From positions 1-57,154 of the forward strand of contig JAFVOQ010000003.1 of the NCBI GenBank assembly GCA_017505785.1: DNA of 57,154 nucleotides, read 5' to 3'. The position numbers and the translations under genes were made by a program. The DNA comes from Clostridia bacterium (GTDB lineage Bacteria > Bacillota > Clostridia > Oscillospirales > CAG-272). Each line of letters starts with the position of its first letter. Position 1 is the stretch's first letter. Positions 16,918 through 25,267 of this stretch are shown here, one piece after another. The notes under the pieces are model-generated. The model was not told the DNA's origin, did no database searches, and saw only the letters and a program-made list of their open reading frames with translations.

Positions 16918-17688
16918 ATGCTTTTTGCGGTTGATATCGGAAATACCAACATTCATGTGGGCGCTTTTAAAAACGATCAATTAAAGGCTACTTTTTCACT
17001 TGGGCTTGATATGCGGCGCACCGCGGATGAATACGCGATGCTCTTGCGAGCACTCTGTGCTGATAAAGGCGTTTTGTTAGATGCTGTTACAGGTGCGGTT
17101 TTGGGGTCTGTGGTGCCCACCGTCACGCCGGTTTTTCTCCATGCGCTGAAAGCTCTTTTGGGTGTGCCTGTTACCGTGGTTGGCCCCGGTGTAAAAACCG
17201 GCTTTTCCATTCGGCTTGATAACCCTGCGGAGCTTGGAGCCGATCTCGCCGCCAATGCAGCCGGGGCAATTGCCTGTGTGGGTGCGCCTGTGATCATTGT
17301 TGATTTCGGTACGGCAACCACTGTCATTGCAGTTGATGAAAGATCAGCACTGCAGGGCGGCGCGATCATGCCGGGCGTAGGGATGTCGCTTCATGCGCTC
17401 GACGGCGCTGCGCTCCTGCCCGATGTCCCCGCATGTGGGGGAGTTGAGGCTCTTGGAAAAAACACACCCGACTGTATGCGCGCAGGTGTTGTGCGTGGCG
17501 GAGCCATGGCGGCTTGCGGGCTTGCAGAGCAGTATAAAAGAATATTGAAGCTACCTATGAGCACACCCTTGGTGGTGTGCGGCGGCTATGCCGAGGTAAT
17601 GCGTGCCTATTTGCCTGCAAATACGCAGTATATACCCGAGCTCACCCTGTGTGGGCTTGCGGCAATTTATAGGTTAAATCAAAAATAA
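16918..17688 (+). CDS. coaX: Type III pantothenate kinase
   Basis: It phosphorylates pantothenate, the committed step of CoA synthesis, and in this class resists CoA feedback. The 256-residue ASKHA protein has DIGNTN (6-11), the second phosphate motif DFGTATT (129-135), and GGAIMPGVGMS (147-157). GADLAANAAGA (107-117) occupies the usual GADR position, with Leu where Arg is common. GAAGGAG precedes the ATG. The next gene is an ECF substrate-binding component, which fits a vitamin uptake and phosphorylation pair. Confidence 0.94.
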   Translation: MLFAVDIGNTNIHVGAFKNDQLKATFSLGLDMRRTADEYAMLLRALCADKGVLLDAVTGAVLGSVVPTVTPVFLHALKALLGVPVTVVGPGVKTGFSIRLDNPAELGADLAANAAGAIACVGAPVIIVDFGTATTVIAVDERSALQGGAIMPGVGMSLHALDGAALLPDVPACGGVEALGKNTPDCMRAGVVRGGAMAACGLAEQYKRILKLPMSTPLVVCGGYAEVMRAYLPANTQYIPELTLCGLAAIYRLNQK

Positions 17689-17697
17689 TAACAGAAT

Positions 17698-17796
17698 AAT
17701 ACCGCGCTTCGTGCAAGGAAGATACCCACGGGATCTTACCCTGTCAAGGCGTTGTGTTATATAAATTTTCGCCGTATCCAAAAGGGAACGGCAGTA
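17698..17796 (+). promoter_or_regulatory. Possible structured leader before the ECF S component
   Basis: The 119 bases between coaX and the S component are non-coding and can fold. Features are a hairpin with arms AAGAT/ATCTT around ACCCACGGG (about 17720-17738), a second GGGATCTTACCC segment that could compete for pairing, and a stem GCCGTATCC/GGGAACGGC at 17772-17793 ending a few bases before the AAGGAG at the S-component start. S-component genes are often riboswitch-controlled, but I cannot match this to a class I know, so it stays a candidate. Confidence 0.35.
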
Positions 17797-17807
17797 AGGA
17801 GACTTGT

Positions 17808-18425
17808 ATGAGAACAAGTAAAAAAAGATTAAATGTTGTAGGAATGGTAGAGCTTGCGCTACTTACCGCGGCGGTGCTGATTTTGCAGCTCGCGGGCGTG
17901 GCAATCAAATTACCCTTTCTTGGCACACCCGTTAGCCTTGTCTTAGTTCCAATCGCACTCGGTGCGATGCTGCTTGGGCCCATGGCAGGCGCTTGGCTTG
18001 GCTTTGTGTTTGGCATGGTGGTATTTGTGGTGTGTGGCGTTATGGCAACCGATCCCTTTACGGCGATGCTGTTTGCGGATCACCCCGTGCTTACGGCACT
18101 GACTTGCCTTGTAAAATCTACACTTGCGGGCTTTTTGTCGGGCACGGTGTATCGCGCCGTGCGTCAAACAAAGCCCCTGCTGGCTACATTTTTGGCAGCA
18201 GGCATTGCGCCGGTTGTAAATACGGGCGTGTTTGTGCTCGGCTGTGTTACAATGATGGATACGGTATCCGGTATTGCACAGGGAATTGGACAAAGCTTTC
18301 TTTATTTCGTGATTATCGGTTGCGCGGGGTTAAACTTTATTTTTGAAATGATTCTTAATATGGCGCTCTCTCCTGCGCTTTGCCGTGTTGTGGGCATTAT
18401 CACAAAACAACAAAAAAGGCGTTAA
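17808..18425 (+). CDS. ECF transporter S component, possibly for pantothenate
   Basis: A 205-residue integral membrane protein with about six hydrophobic segments and the S-component pattern LGPMAGAWLGFVFGM in its first half. It binds the vitamin and docks on the EcfA1-EcfA2-EcfT energy module. Its position 119 bases after coaX suggests pantothenate (PanT-like), but other vitamins cannot be excluded from sequence alone. The ATG at 17808 is chosen for AAGGAG just upstream; an earlier in-frame start would cover the leader. The energy module genes lie about 12 kb downstream, as is usual for solitary S components. Confidence 0.82.
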   Translation: MRTSKKRLNVVGMVELALLTAAVLILQLAGVAIKLPFLGTPVSLVLVPIALGAMLLGPMAGAWLGFVFGMVVFVVCGVMATDPFTAMLFADHPVLTALTCLVKSTLAGFLSGTVYRAVRQTKPLLATFLAAGIAPVVNTGVFVLGCVTMMDTVSGIAQGIGQSFLYFVIIGCAGLNFIFEMILNMALSPALCRVVGIITKQQKRR

Positions 18426-18458
18426 TTCGTATTTGAAAGAACGAAGGGGGTATTGAAG

Positions 18459-19523
18459 ATGAGCATTCAAAAGCAGCATTTTGGCAAATTGCCCGATGGG
18501 CGCGCAGTTTCGCGCTATGTTTTGCAAAATGAAAACGGCGCGGTAGCGGCTATTCTTGACTATGCGGGTGCCGTTCAGCAGCTGCTTGTACCCGATAGAA
18601 AGGGACGATTGGTTGACGTGATCGGCGGCTTTGATAATGTGCTTGATTATTATTACGGTAACGGATGCCAAGGTTCTCTCATCGGGCGTTTTGCCAACCG
18701 TATCAAGGGCGCAAGCTTTGTGCTTGATGGCAAGACCTATATCCTCGCACAAAACAACGGCAACAACCACATTCACGGTGGCCCCACGGGCTTTTCGCGC
18801 AAGCTGTGGGAAGCGATCCCCGTTGACGGTGCAGAGCCTGCTCTTCGCCTTCGTTATGTGTCGCCCGACGGCGAGGAGAACTATCCCGGCACACTTGACG
18901 TAACAGTTACCTATACCTTAACTGCCGATAACGCGCTTTCGATCCGCTACGTTGCTACCACCGATAAGCCAACCGTTGTAAATATGACCAACCATGCTTA
19001 CTTTAATCTTGGTGGTTTTGCCTCGGGTACGGTGCTTGATCACGAGCTTTGGATCGATGCCGATACCTATTTAACTACCGATGATGAAAAGATTCCCACG
19101 GGTGAGCTGCGCTCGGTCGCGGGAACACCCTTTGATTTCCGCAAATCAAAGACTGTAGGGCGCGATTTTGACCTTAAAAACGAAGATATGCGCCGTGGCG
19201 GCGGCTACGACCACTGCCTTAATTTCACGGGTGGTGAAACGAAAGATCCAGTTTGCCGCGCATCGCTTTACTGTGAAAAAACAGGCATTGAAATGAAGAC
19301 CCTGACAAATATGCCATGTGTGCAGCTCTATTCGGCGGGAGGACTTCGCAATCCCAATTACCCCTTAAAGGGTGGCTATCCGCAAAGCCCGGAAAGCTTT
19401 ATCTGCCTTGAAACGCAAAAAATGCCGGATAGCATCAACCAGCCCCATTTTACCAACGTGGTGTTGCGCCCCGGTGAGATCTATGACTATACTACCGTTT
19501 ATGCGTTTGGCGTGAGAAAGTAA
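18459..19523 (+). CDS. galM: Aldose 1-epimerase (galactose mutarotase)
   Basis: It interconverts alpha and beta anomers of aldoses. The 354-residue protein matches the GalM beta-sandwich: GRFANRI (about 76-82), His104 and His106 in NNHIHGG, the catalytic His179 in MTNHAYFNL, and a Glu in FICLETQ near the C-terminus as the general base. The ATG at 18459 is eight bases after AAGGGGG; a TTG six bases upstream is less likely. It sits 33 bases after the S component. No galactose pathway genes are adjacent, so it probably serves general sugar entry. Confidence 0.94.
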   Translation: MSIQKQHFGKLPDGRAVSRYVLQNENGAVAAILDYAGAVQQLLVPDRKGRLVDVIGGFDNVLDYYYGNGCQGSLIGRFANRIKGASFVLDGKTYILAQNNGNNHIHGGPTGFSRKLWEAIPVDGAEPALRLRYVSPDGEENYPGTLDVTVTYTLTADNALSIRYVATTDKPTVVNMTNHAYFNLGGFASGTVLDHELWIDADTYLTTDDEKIPTGELRSVAGTPFDFRKSKTVGRDFDLKNEDMRRGGGYDHCLNFTGGETKDPVCRASLYCEKTGIEMKTLTNMPCVQLYSAGGLRNPNYPLKGGYPQSPESFICLETQKMPDSINQPHFTNVVLRPGEIYDYTTVYAFGVRK

Positions 19524-19551
19524 CCCCGTAAAATGAAATAAGTTCTTTTAT

Positions 19552-19591
19552 CCCCCTGCTTTACATAAGTTAAAGCGGGGGTGATTTTTTT
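19552..19591 (+). terminator. Intrinsic terminator of galM overlapping the next start
   Basis: Stem CCCCC-T-GCTTTA / TAAAGC-GGGGG with a seven-base loop, then GTGATTTTTTT. The 3' arm GGGGG is also the Shine-Dalgarno of the following carboxypeptidase gene, so the same bases end one message and start translation of the next. Confidence 0.8.
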
Positions 19592-20774
19592 GAAAAAAAC
19601 GAAAATAATTTCCGTGCTGTTGGCAGTGATACTTTGCCTTTGCTCGGTGATCACAGTGGGGGCTACTACTGTAGAGCCTGCTGTGATCGATACCCAAGAA
19701 ACAGCTGTAAGTGCTGCACTCGGCGACCTTCCCTGTAAATCAGCCATTTTAATGGATGCTACCACGGGGCAGGTGCTTTTTGAGCAAAATCCCGACGAGG
19801 CATTGCCACCCGCATCCGTAACAAAGGTGATGACGCTGCTTTTGGTCATGGAGGCTATTGATAGCGGTAAGCTTTCCCTTGGTGACATGGTTAGCGTGAG
19901 CGCACACGCGGCATCCATGGGCGGCTCACAGGTCTATCTAAAGGAAGGGGAAACCATGAGCGTTGAGGAAATGCTCAAGTGCGTGATTATTGCTTCCGCC
20001 AACGATTGTGCCGTGGCGCTTGCAGAGCACGTAGCAGGCAGCGAGGAGGCGTTTGTAGCAAGCATGAATGCCCGTGCAGCAGAGCTTGGCATGAAAAATA
20101 CGCATTTTGAAAATACAAACGGCCTTGACGATACCGCCACCAATCACGTGACCTCAGCCAGGGATATCGCAATCATGTCGCGTGCTCTGATCTCACATAA
20201 AAAAATTCTTGAATATAGCGGTATTTGGATGGATACGATCAGAGAAGGCACGTTTGGCCTCACGAACACCAATCGCTTGGTGCGCTTCTATCGCGGGTGT
20301 ACGGGGCTGAAAACAGGCTCTACCGCACGCGCAAAATTCTGCATTAGTGCCACTGCCGAGCGTGAGGGTGTATCACTGATTTGTGTGATCATGGCGGCTG
20401 ATACGCGCGATGAGCGCAACAATACCGCCGCCAAGCTTCTTGACTACGGCTTTGCCACCTACAGCACGTATCGCGCAAAGGAGGGAACTCTTACACTGCC
20501 CGTGCAGGGCGGCGTGAAGTCCGCTTGCTCGCTTGCGTTTGATGCCTTTGCCGCAACCGTTGAAAAGGGGGCATCGGGAAATGTCAGTGCAACCTTGGAG
20601 TTGCCCGAAAGCCTTACGGCACCCGTTAGGGCAGGTGAGGAAATTGGGCGTGTGGTATATGTGCTTGAAGGAAAGGAAATCGGTTCTGTTCCCGTAATCG
20701 CAACGGAAAATATCGATAAGATCAGCTTTGGTACGCTGTTTTGGCGCATTTTACAGCAATTTTTGCTTTTGTAA
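19590..20774 (+). CDS. D-alanyl-D-alanine carboxypeptidase (serine type, PBP5-like)
   Basis: It trims the terminal D-Ala of peptidoglycan stem peptides outside the membrane. From the TTG at 19590 the protein has 394 residues and opens with a signal peptide (KKTK, then hydrophobic 7-24, cleavage near VGA-TT). The three active-site motifs are Ser76-Val-Thr-Lys79, Ser136-Ala-Asn138 and Lys241-Thr-Gly243. A PBP5-like C-terminal domain follows, and the hydrophobic end FWRILQQFLLL probably anchors it. TTG is chosen because GGGGGTGAT lies at the right distance and it gives a normal signal peptide; a GTG at 19581 would add three residues and overlap that site. DacF and DacB both fit. Confidence 0.93.
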   Translation: MKKTKIISVLLAVILCLCSVITVGATTVEPAVIDTQETAVSAALGDLPCKSAILMDATTGQVLFEQNPDEALPPASVTKVMTLLLVMEAIDSGKLSLGDMVSVSAHAASMGGSQVYLKEGETMSVEEMLKCVIIASANDCAVALAEHVAGSEEAFVASMNARAAELGMKNTHFENTNGLDDTATNHVTSARDIAIMSRALISHKKILEYSGIWMDTIREGTFGLTNTNRLVRFYRGCTGLKTGSTARAKFCISATAEREGVSLICVIMAADTRDERNNTAAKLLDYGFATYSTYRAKEGTLTLPVQGGVKSACSLAFDAFAATVEKGASGNVSATLELPESLTAPVRAGEEIGRVVYVLEGKEIGSVPVIATENIDKISFGTLFWRILQQFLLL

Positions 20775-20816
20775 AAACGGTTTGGAAAAAAGTTCCAAGA
20801 AAATTAAAAAATCATC

Positions 20817-20845
20817 TTGCATTTTTGGCATTGGTATAGTAAAAT
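20817..20845 (+). promoter_or_regulatory. Probable promoter of pgi
   Basis: TTGCAT (20817-20822), 17 bases, TAAAAT (20840-20845). The pgi ATG lies 40 bases further with AGAGGTTT upstream. The 110 bases after the carboxypeptidase hold nothing else I can name. Confidence 0.55.
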
Positions 20846-20884
20846 GAGATTGACAAACAAATATCAAACAGAAAGAGGTTTCAA

Positions 20885-22225
20885 ATGGCAATACGTTTGA
20901 TCGATAAATATGCAAGCTCTTTTGTAACCGAGAGCGAATATGCATCTATGCAACCCATGGTTGCAGCCGCACACGAAATGCTGCACACAAAAACAGGCTT
21001 GGGCAACGATTTCCTTGGTTGGCTTGATCTGCCGCGTGATTACGACAAGGCAGAGTACGCTCGTATTAAGGCAGCTGCCGAAAAAATCAAAAAAACCTGC
21101 GATGTTTTCATTGTGATCGGCATCGGTGGCTCTTACCTCGGTGCACGTGCCGTGGTGGAGTTTCTCAAATCTCCGCTTTATAATAATTTAAAAAAGGATA
21201 CCCCCGACATTTATTTCTCGGGCTGTAATATCAGTGCTTCTCATATGCAGGAGCTGCTGTCCATTTGTGAGGGAAGGGACGTTTGCATTAACGTCATCTC
21301 CAAATCGGGTACTACAACCGAGCCTGCGGTTGCCTTCCGTGTATTCCGTGAGCTGCTGGAGAAAAAGTACGGCAAGGAGGGCGCACGTGAGCGCATTTTT
21401 GTCACGACTGACCGCGCACGCGGCACGCTAAAGGGCTTTGCCGATCAGGTTGGGTACGAAACCTTCACGGTGCCCGATGACGTAGGTGGCAGATTCTCTG
21501 TGCTCACCGCAGTGGGACTTTTGCCCATTGCTGTTTCCGGTGTGGATACCGATGCGCTGATAGTGGGTGCCGAGGCAGCACGCGTTGCACTTGTTGATCC
21601 TGATCTTTCGAAAAACGATTGCTATAAGTATGCAGTACTGCGCAATATTTTGCTTCGAAAGGGAAAGACTACCGAAATTTTGGTTGGCTATGAGCCCTTT
21701 ATAGAGATGCTTTCGGAGTGGTGGAAGCAGCTGTTTGGTGAGAGTGAGGGCAAGGACGGAAAGGGCATTTTCCCTGCATCGGTTATTTTCTCTACCGATC
21801 TGCACTCCCTTGGGCAATATATTCAAGACGGCATGCGTAATTTGTTTGAAACCGTTATTTCCGTCAAGGATACCGGCGCGGCATTGGAAATTCCAAACGA
21901 TCCCGACAATATTGACGGCTTGAATTTCCTCTCCGGCAAGGATCTCGGCTATGTAAACAGCATGGCACAGCAGGGTACACTCTTTGCTCACATTGACGGC
22001 GGTGTGCCCAATATCCTGCTTGAGATGAAGGATCGCAGTGCCTACTCCCTTGGCTATATGATCTATTTCTTTGAAAAAGCCTGCGCGATTTCGGGGTATT
22101 TGCTTGGCGTAAATCCCTTTGATCAGCCGGGTGTTGAGGCTTATAAGAAAAATATGTTTGCACTACTTGGAAAGCCCGGATACGAGGCACAAAAGGCAGT
22201 GCTTGATGCACGCTTGGCGAAATAA
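20885..22225 (+). CDS. pgi: Glucose-6-phosphate isomerase
   Basis: It interconverts glucose 6-phosphate and fructose 6-phosphate. At 446 residues it is the shorter Gram-positive form. Motifs include [13 protein letters not shown], the phosphate site SKSGTTTEP, the PGI signature region [19 protein letters not shown], and a late helical region with the [11 protein letters not shown] lysine. It has its own promoter and terminator and so forms a single-gene unit. Its product leads toward the glmM substrate supply used in wall synthesis. Confidence 0.97.
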   Translation: MAIRLIDKYASSFVTESEYASMQPMVAAAHEMLHTKTGLGNDFLGWLDLPRDYDKAEYARIKAAAEKIKKTCDVFIVIGIGGSYLGARAVVEFLKSPLYNNLKKDTPDIYFSGCNISASHMQELLSICEGRDVCINVISKSGTTTEPAVAFRVFRELLEKKYGKEGARERIFVTTDRARGTLKGFADQVGYETFTVPDDVGGRFSVLTAVGLLPIAVSGVDTDALIVGAEAARVALVDPDLSKNDCYKYAVLRNILLRKGKTTEILVGYEPFIEMLSEWWKQLFGESEGKDGKGIFPASVIFSTDLHSLGQYIQDGMRNLFETVISVKDTGAALEIPNDPDNIDGLNFLSGKDLGYVNSMAQQGTLFAHIDGGVPNILLEMKDRSAYSLGYMIYFFEKACAISGYLLGVNPFDQPGVEAYKKNMFALLGKPGYEAQKAVLDARLAK

Positions 22226-22239
22226 AGCGAAAAGGTGGG

Positions 22240-22289
22240 AAAAGCAAGCCAAAATTTTTCTTTGGCTTGCTTTTCTTTGTATTTTTTTC
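22240..22289 (+). terminator. Intrinsic terminator of pgi
   Basis: A 14-bp stem AAAAGCAAGCCAAA/TTTGGCTTGCTTTT with a seven-base loop, then CTTTGTATTTTTTT. The T-rich arms make it workable in both directions. Confidence 0.88.
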
Positions 22290-22298
22290 CAAAACCCC

Positions 22299-22327
22299 CT
22301 GCAATCAAAAAAAGTATCGTGTATAAT
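22299..22327 (+). promoter_or_regulatory. Probable promoter of the small P-loop protein gene
   Basis: CTGCAA (22299-22304), 17 bases, TATAAT (22322-22327), about 54 bases before the ATG. Confidence 0.6.
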
Positions 22328-22380
22328 AAAGACATAAGCAGAATAAATATTCTGTTATGTTACAAAACGGAGGTATTGTC

Positions 22381-22788
22381 ATGCTCAAATTGATGATTGG
22401 CGTAAAGGGTACGGGTAAAACCAAGACTCTGATCGAAAAAGTTAATGCCGCTGCTGCTACTTCGCACGGTGATGTTGTTTGTGTGGAGAAGGGTACGCAG
22501 CTGCGTTTTGATATTAAATCCAAAGTTCGCCTTGTTGATACCGAGGAGTATCTCATTCGCGATGCAAAGGCACTTTACGGCTTTGTTGCGGGCATTCTTG
22601 CCAGCAATTACGACGTGACCGATCTGTTTGTGGATAACACCTTTAAGATCTGCGGCGGTAACATCGCTGAGCTTGAGGTAATGCTTGAAAGCCTGAACGC
22701 TCTGCTTGCTAAGCATGATGTAAACGTATTTATGACCGCTTCTATTCCTGTAGAAGACGCTACCGATACCATTAAAAAGTATTTGTAA
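22381..22788 (+). CDS. Small P-loop protein of unknown function
   Basis: A 135-residue protein with a clear Walker A motif GVKGTGKTK (7-15) at its very start and a hydrophobic-acidic strand DLFVDN near 88-93 that could be Walker B. The sequence continues through an alpha/beta core to MTASIP, which resembles the last strand of a P-loop fold. It is too short for a full AAA+ or kinase domain and has no partner domain. Such clostridial proteins are often labelled PilT-like without support. GGAGG precedes the ATG; an earlier in-frame ATG lacks a site. It has its own promoter and terminator. Confidence 0.75.
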   Translation: MLKLMIGVKGTGKTKTLIEKVNAAAATSHGDVVCVEKGTQLRFDIKSKVRLVDTEEYLIRDAKALYGFVAGILASNYDVTDLFVDNTFKICGGNIAELEVMLESLNALLAKHDVNVFMTASIPVEDATDTIKKYL

Positions 22789-22818
22789 TACACTTTGAAA
22801 ATTTAGTGCCAAACAAAG

Positions 22819-22859
22819 ACCGCTTTTTTGCTGTTTTACAGCAGAAAAGCGGTTTTTTG
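22819..22859 (+). terminator. Intrinsic terminator of the small P-loop gene
   Basis: A two-part stem ACCGCTTTT/AAAAGCGGT with an inner TGCTG/CAGCA is followed by six T. It separates this gene from glmM. Confidence 0.92.
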
Positions 22860-22884
22860 CGTGCGTTTTGGTGGAATTTCAATT

Positions 22885-22913
22885 TTCACATTTTTCGCCT
22901 TTTTTGCTATGAT
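22885..22913 (+). promoter_or_regulatory. Probable promoter of glmM
   Basis: TTCACA (22885-22890), 17 bases, TATGAT (22908-22913). The ATG follows 33 bases later. Confidence 0.7.
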
Positions 22914-22946
22914 GTAAATGTGACTTTTCGTAAAGGAGAGGCGGTA

Positions 22947-24317
22947 ATGGGAAACTATTTCGGTACAGACGGATTTCGCGGCGAGGCGGGCATTGATCTT
23001 ACCGCAACGCATGCCTATAAGATCGGACGCTTTCTTGGCTGGTGGGGCAGGCAAAATGGCAAAAAAATGCGCGTGGCAGTGGGTAAGGATACCAGGCTTT
23101 CCTGTTATATGCTCGAATATGCCATTTCCGCAGGGCTTGTGGCATCGGGTGCAGACGTATATTTACTGCACGTGACAACCACGCCGAATATTTGCTTTAC
23201 TGTTGCCTCGGAGCAGTTTGACATGGGTGTAATGATCTCTGCCAGCCACAATCCCTATCAGGATAACGGCATAAAGCTGATCGGTAAAAACGGTGCTAAG
23301 GCAGAGGACGCCATGACCGATCAAATTGAGCGATATCTTGAGGGAGATCTTGCAGCCCTTGGCGTTTATGAAAACGATCTCCCGTTTGCCACGGGTACAG
23401 ATATCGGTAGGATCGTGGATCATGAGGCAGCAAGAATACGGTATGTACAGCATCTTATTTCCTGCGTGGGTTGTGAATTTCACGACTTTCGCATTGGTCT
23501 TGACTGTGCAAACGGTGCGGCGTCCTCAATTGCTCCAGCGGTGTTTACGGCACTTGGGGCATTGGTATATCCCATTCATACAAAACCAAACGGCACCAAT
23601 ATCAACAGCAAGGCAGGGGCACTTCATGTCGAGAGCTTGGCGCGGCACGTGCGTGCCAATGGACTTGACGTGGGATTTGCCTTTGACGGAGATGCCGATC
23701 GGTGTATTGCCGTTGATGCTACGGGTGAGGTAATAAACGGAGATCAGATACTCTATTTGCTTGCCAAGCATTTAAAAGAGCGCACAGTGCTTGCAAAAAA
23801 CACCGTCGTCACCACTGTAATGTCTAATTTGGGCCTTTACAAAGCCCTTTTGGAAAGTGGTATTTCCTACGTAAAAACCGCTGTTGGGGATCGCTTTGTG
23901 TATGAACGCATGCAGCAAAACGGCTTGGTGCTCGGTGGGGAGCAGGCAGGGCACATTATTTTATCACAGTATGCCACCACGGGCGACGGTATTCTGACGG
24001 CACTCAAAATTATGGAGGTGATGGCTTGTGAGTCAAAAACACTCCAAGAGTTGGTTGCCCCTGTTACCATGCTGCCGCAGATCACCAAAAATCTGCCCGT
24101 GAGCGATAAGAGGGCGGTTTGCGAAAACGGGGCAGTGATGGCCGCGGTTGACACGGTGCGTGAAAGGCTGGGGGACAGTGGGCGCGTACTGCTGCGCGAA
24201 AGCGGCACCGAGCCTGTCGTGCGTATTATGGTGGAGGCGGTGAGTGAGGATATCTGCCACTGCGCAGTGGAGGAAATTGCCGCGGTAGTGAAAGAAACAG
24301 GTCTTTGCCTGTCGTGA
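22947..24317 (+). CDS. glmM: Phosphoglucosamine mutase
   Basis: It converts glucosamine 6-phosphate to glucosamine 1-phosphate on the way to UDP-GlcNAc. The 456-residue protein fits the alpha-D-phosphohexomutase family: N-terminal FGTDGFRGEAG, the phosphoserine loop ISASHNPY with Ser100, the metal loop FAFDGDADRC (about 240), a sugar loop GGEQAGHI and the C-terminal phosphate loop RESGTEPVVRIM. The start FGTDGFRG and the total length favour GlmM over phosphomannomutase. The ATG follows AAAGGAGAGG; a longer in-frame extension would cover the promoter. Confidence 0.93.
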   Translation: MGNYFGTDGFRGEAGIDLTATHAYKIGRFLGWWGRQNGKKMRVAVGKDTRLSCYMLEYAISAGLVASGADVYLLHVTTTPNICFTVASEQFDMGVMISASHNPYQDNGIKLIGKNGAKAEDAMTDQIERYLEGDLAALGVYENDLPFATGTDIGRIVDHEAARIRYVQHLISCVGCEFHDFRIGLDCANGAASSIAPAVFTALGALVYPIHTKPNGTNINSKAGALHVESLARHVRANGLDVGFAFDGDADRCIAVDATGEVINGDQILYLLAKHLKERTVLAKNTVVTTVMSNLGLYKALLESGISYVKTAVGDRFVYERMQQNGLVLGGEQAGHIILSQYATTGDGILTALKIMEVMACESKTLQELVAPVTMLPQITKNLPVSDKRAVCENGAVMAAVDTVRERLGDSGRVLLRESGTEPVVRIMVEAVSEDICHCAVEEIAAVVKETGLCLS

Positions 24318-24333
24318 GCTTAATTTTATAAAA

Positions 24334-24372
24334 AAGGTGCCGCACAACGCGAAAGCTGTTGTGCGGCACCTT
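24334..24372 (-). terminator. Convergent terminator between glmM and the membrane protein
   Basis: A 15-bp stem AAGGTGCCGCACAAC/GTTGTGCGGCACCTT is capped by an inner GC-GAAA-GC tetraloop hairpin. On the minus strand a U-rich TTTTTATAAAATT follows; on the plus strand the run is weaker, but the stem probably serves both genes. Confidence 0.85.
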
Positions 24373-24379
24373 GTAAATT

Positions 24380-25141
24380 TTAATTTGCTTGTCTATCCTT
24401 GCGCAGAGCAAATTTTACGGTTGCAAAAAATATCAAATAACCGATAAAAGAGGGGAGTAATACAAGTAAAAATAAATAAAGGAGCGTTATGGGCAGATCG
24501 GAAAGATGATAGGCAAAGCCGAGCATGGAATACGCAATTTCCGATGCAATGTAGGAAAGTGCGCGAATGCCCGTAACGACACCAAGGGTGATGTAAACGA
24601 ATTTTTGCAATGGATTTTCACGGTCAAAAAGCTTGGTAAAGGGGAGGGCGGGGAGCTCGCTTTTCGGCTCTTGTCCCAAAATCATGGCTGCGCGGTCCTT
24701 CTCTTTTTTGAGCTGAGCTTGAGTTGTAAGATGCCTGTGCGTGAGAAAAACAAGGAGCGCACAGGGAAGGAGCTCAAGAAGAATAGAAACAATATAACCG
24801 CCGTAATCCAGCGTGATATCGAGTGATCCGTGCACGACCGAGAGTGCCAGCACTGCGCCGACGTATTTAAAAAGCAGCGCGCCGCCCAGCAGTGCAAAGA
24901 GTTTGCGGCAATCGGGGGCGTTGCCCACTTTCCATACACCAACAAGCAAAAAGGCTAAAACGAGGATCAGCGCGAAAATTTCAGCCCATTGCAGTAAAAG
25001 ATCCACGGCATCAAACACAAGCGTATCCATGAGCATGATATCACACGCAACGACCTCATAAAGGGGCACAAGCACCAGCGCATACAGTGCCATGACAGCA
25101 AAAACAACAATAGTGGCTGTTTTAAGAAAAGATTTTGGCAT
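24380..25141 (-). CDS. Uncharacterised multi-pass membrane protein
   Basis: I do not recognise this 253-residue protein. It has about six hydrophobic segments (roughly 8-30, 50-68, 82-102, 113-134, 182-204 and 216-243). A polar loop between the fourth and fifth (about 135-180) is rich in Lys/Glu and probably cytoplasmic, and the tail is basic (RKDRQAN). No catalytic motif is visible. It stands alone between a convergent terminator and a divergent promoter region. Confidence 0.7.
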   Translation of the reverse strand: MPKSFLKTATIVVFAVMALYALVLVPLYEVVACDIMLMDTLVFDAVDLLLQWAEIFALILVLAFLLVGVWKVGNAPDCRKLFALLGGALLFKYVGAVLALSVVHGSLDITLDYGGYIVSILLELLPCALLVFLTHRHLTTQAQLKKEKDRAAMILGQEPKSELPALPFTKLFDRENPLQKFVYITLGVVTGIRALSYIASEIAYSMLGFAYHLSDLPITLLYLFLLVLLPSFIGYLIFFATVKFALRKDRQAN

Positions 25142-25170
25142 AAATACTCCTTTTTACTCAATATACTGCT

Positions 25171-25199
25171 ATCATAACACAAAGTCATCGAAATTGCAA
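25171..25199 (-). promoter_or_regulatory. Promoter of the 24380-25141 membrane protein
   Basis: The minus strand reads TTGCAA (25194-25199), 17 bases, TATGAT (25171-25176), 30 bases from the ATG at 25141. Confidence 0.7.
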
Positions 25200-25267
25200 A
25201 CATTTTCTCTCAAATTTGCATATTTGGCTTTTTATGGCATAGGATAAAAGGAGTGGGAGGTGGGTTT

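Noticed and set aside
17698-17796. Assignment of the leader to the THF, preQ1, TPP or FMN riboswitch
   Set aside because: I compared the spacer with the conserved cores I know and none fits, so no class name is given.
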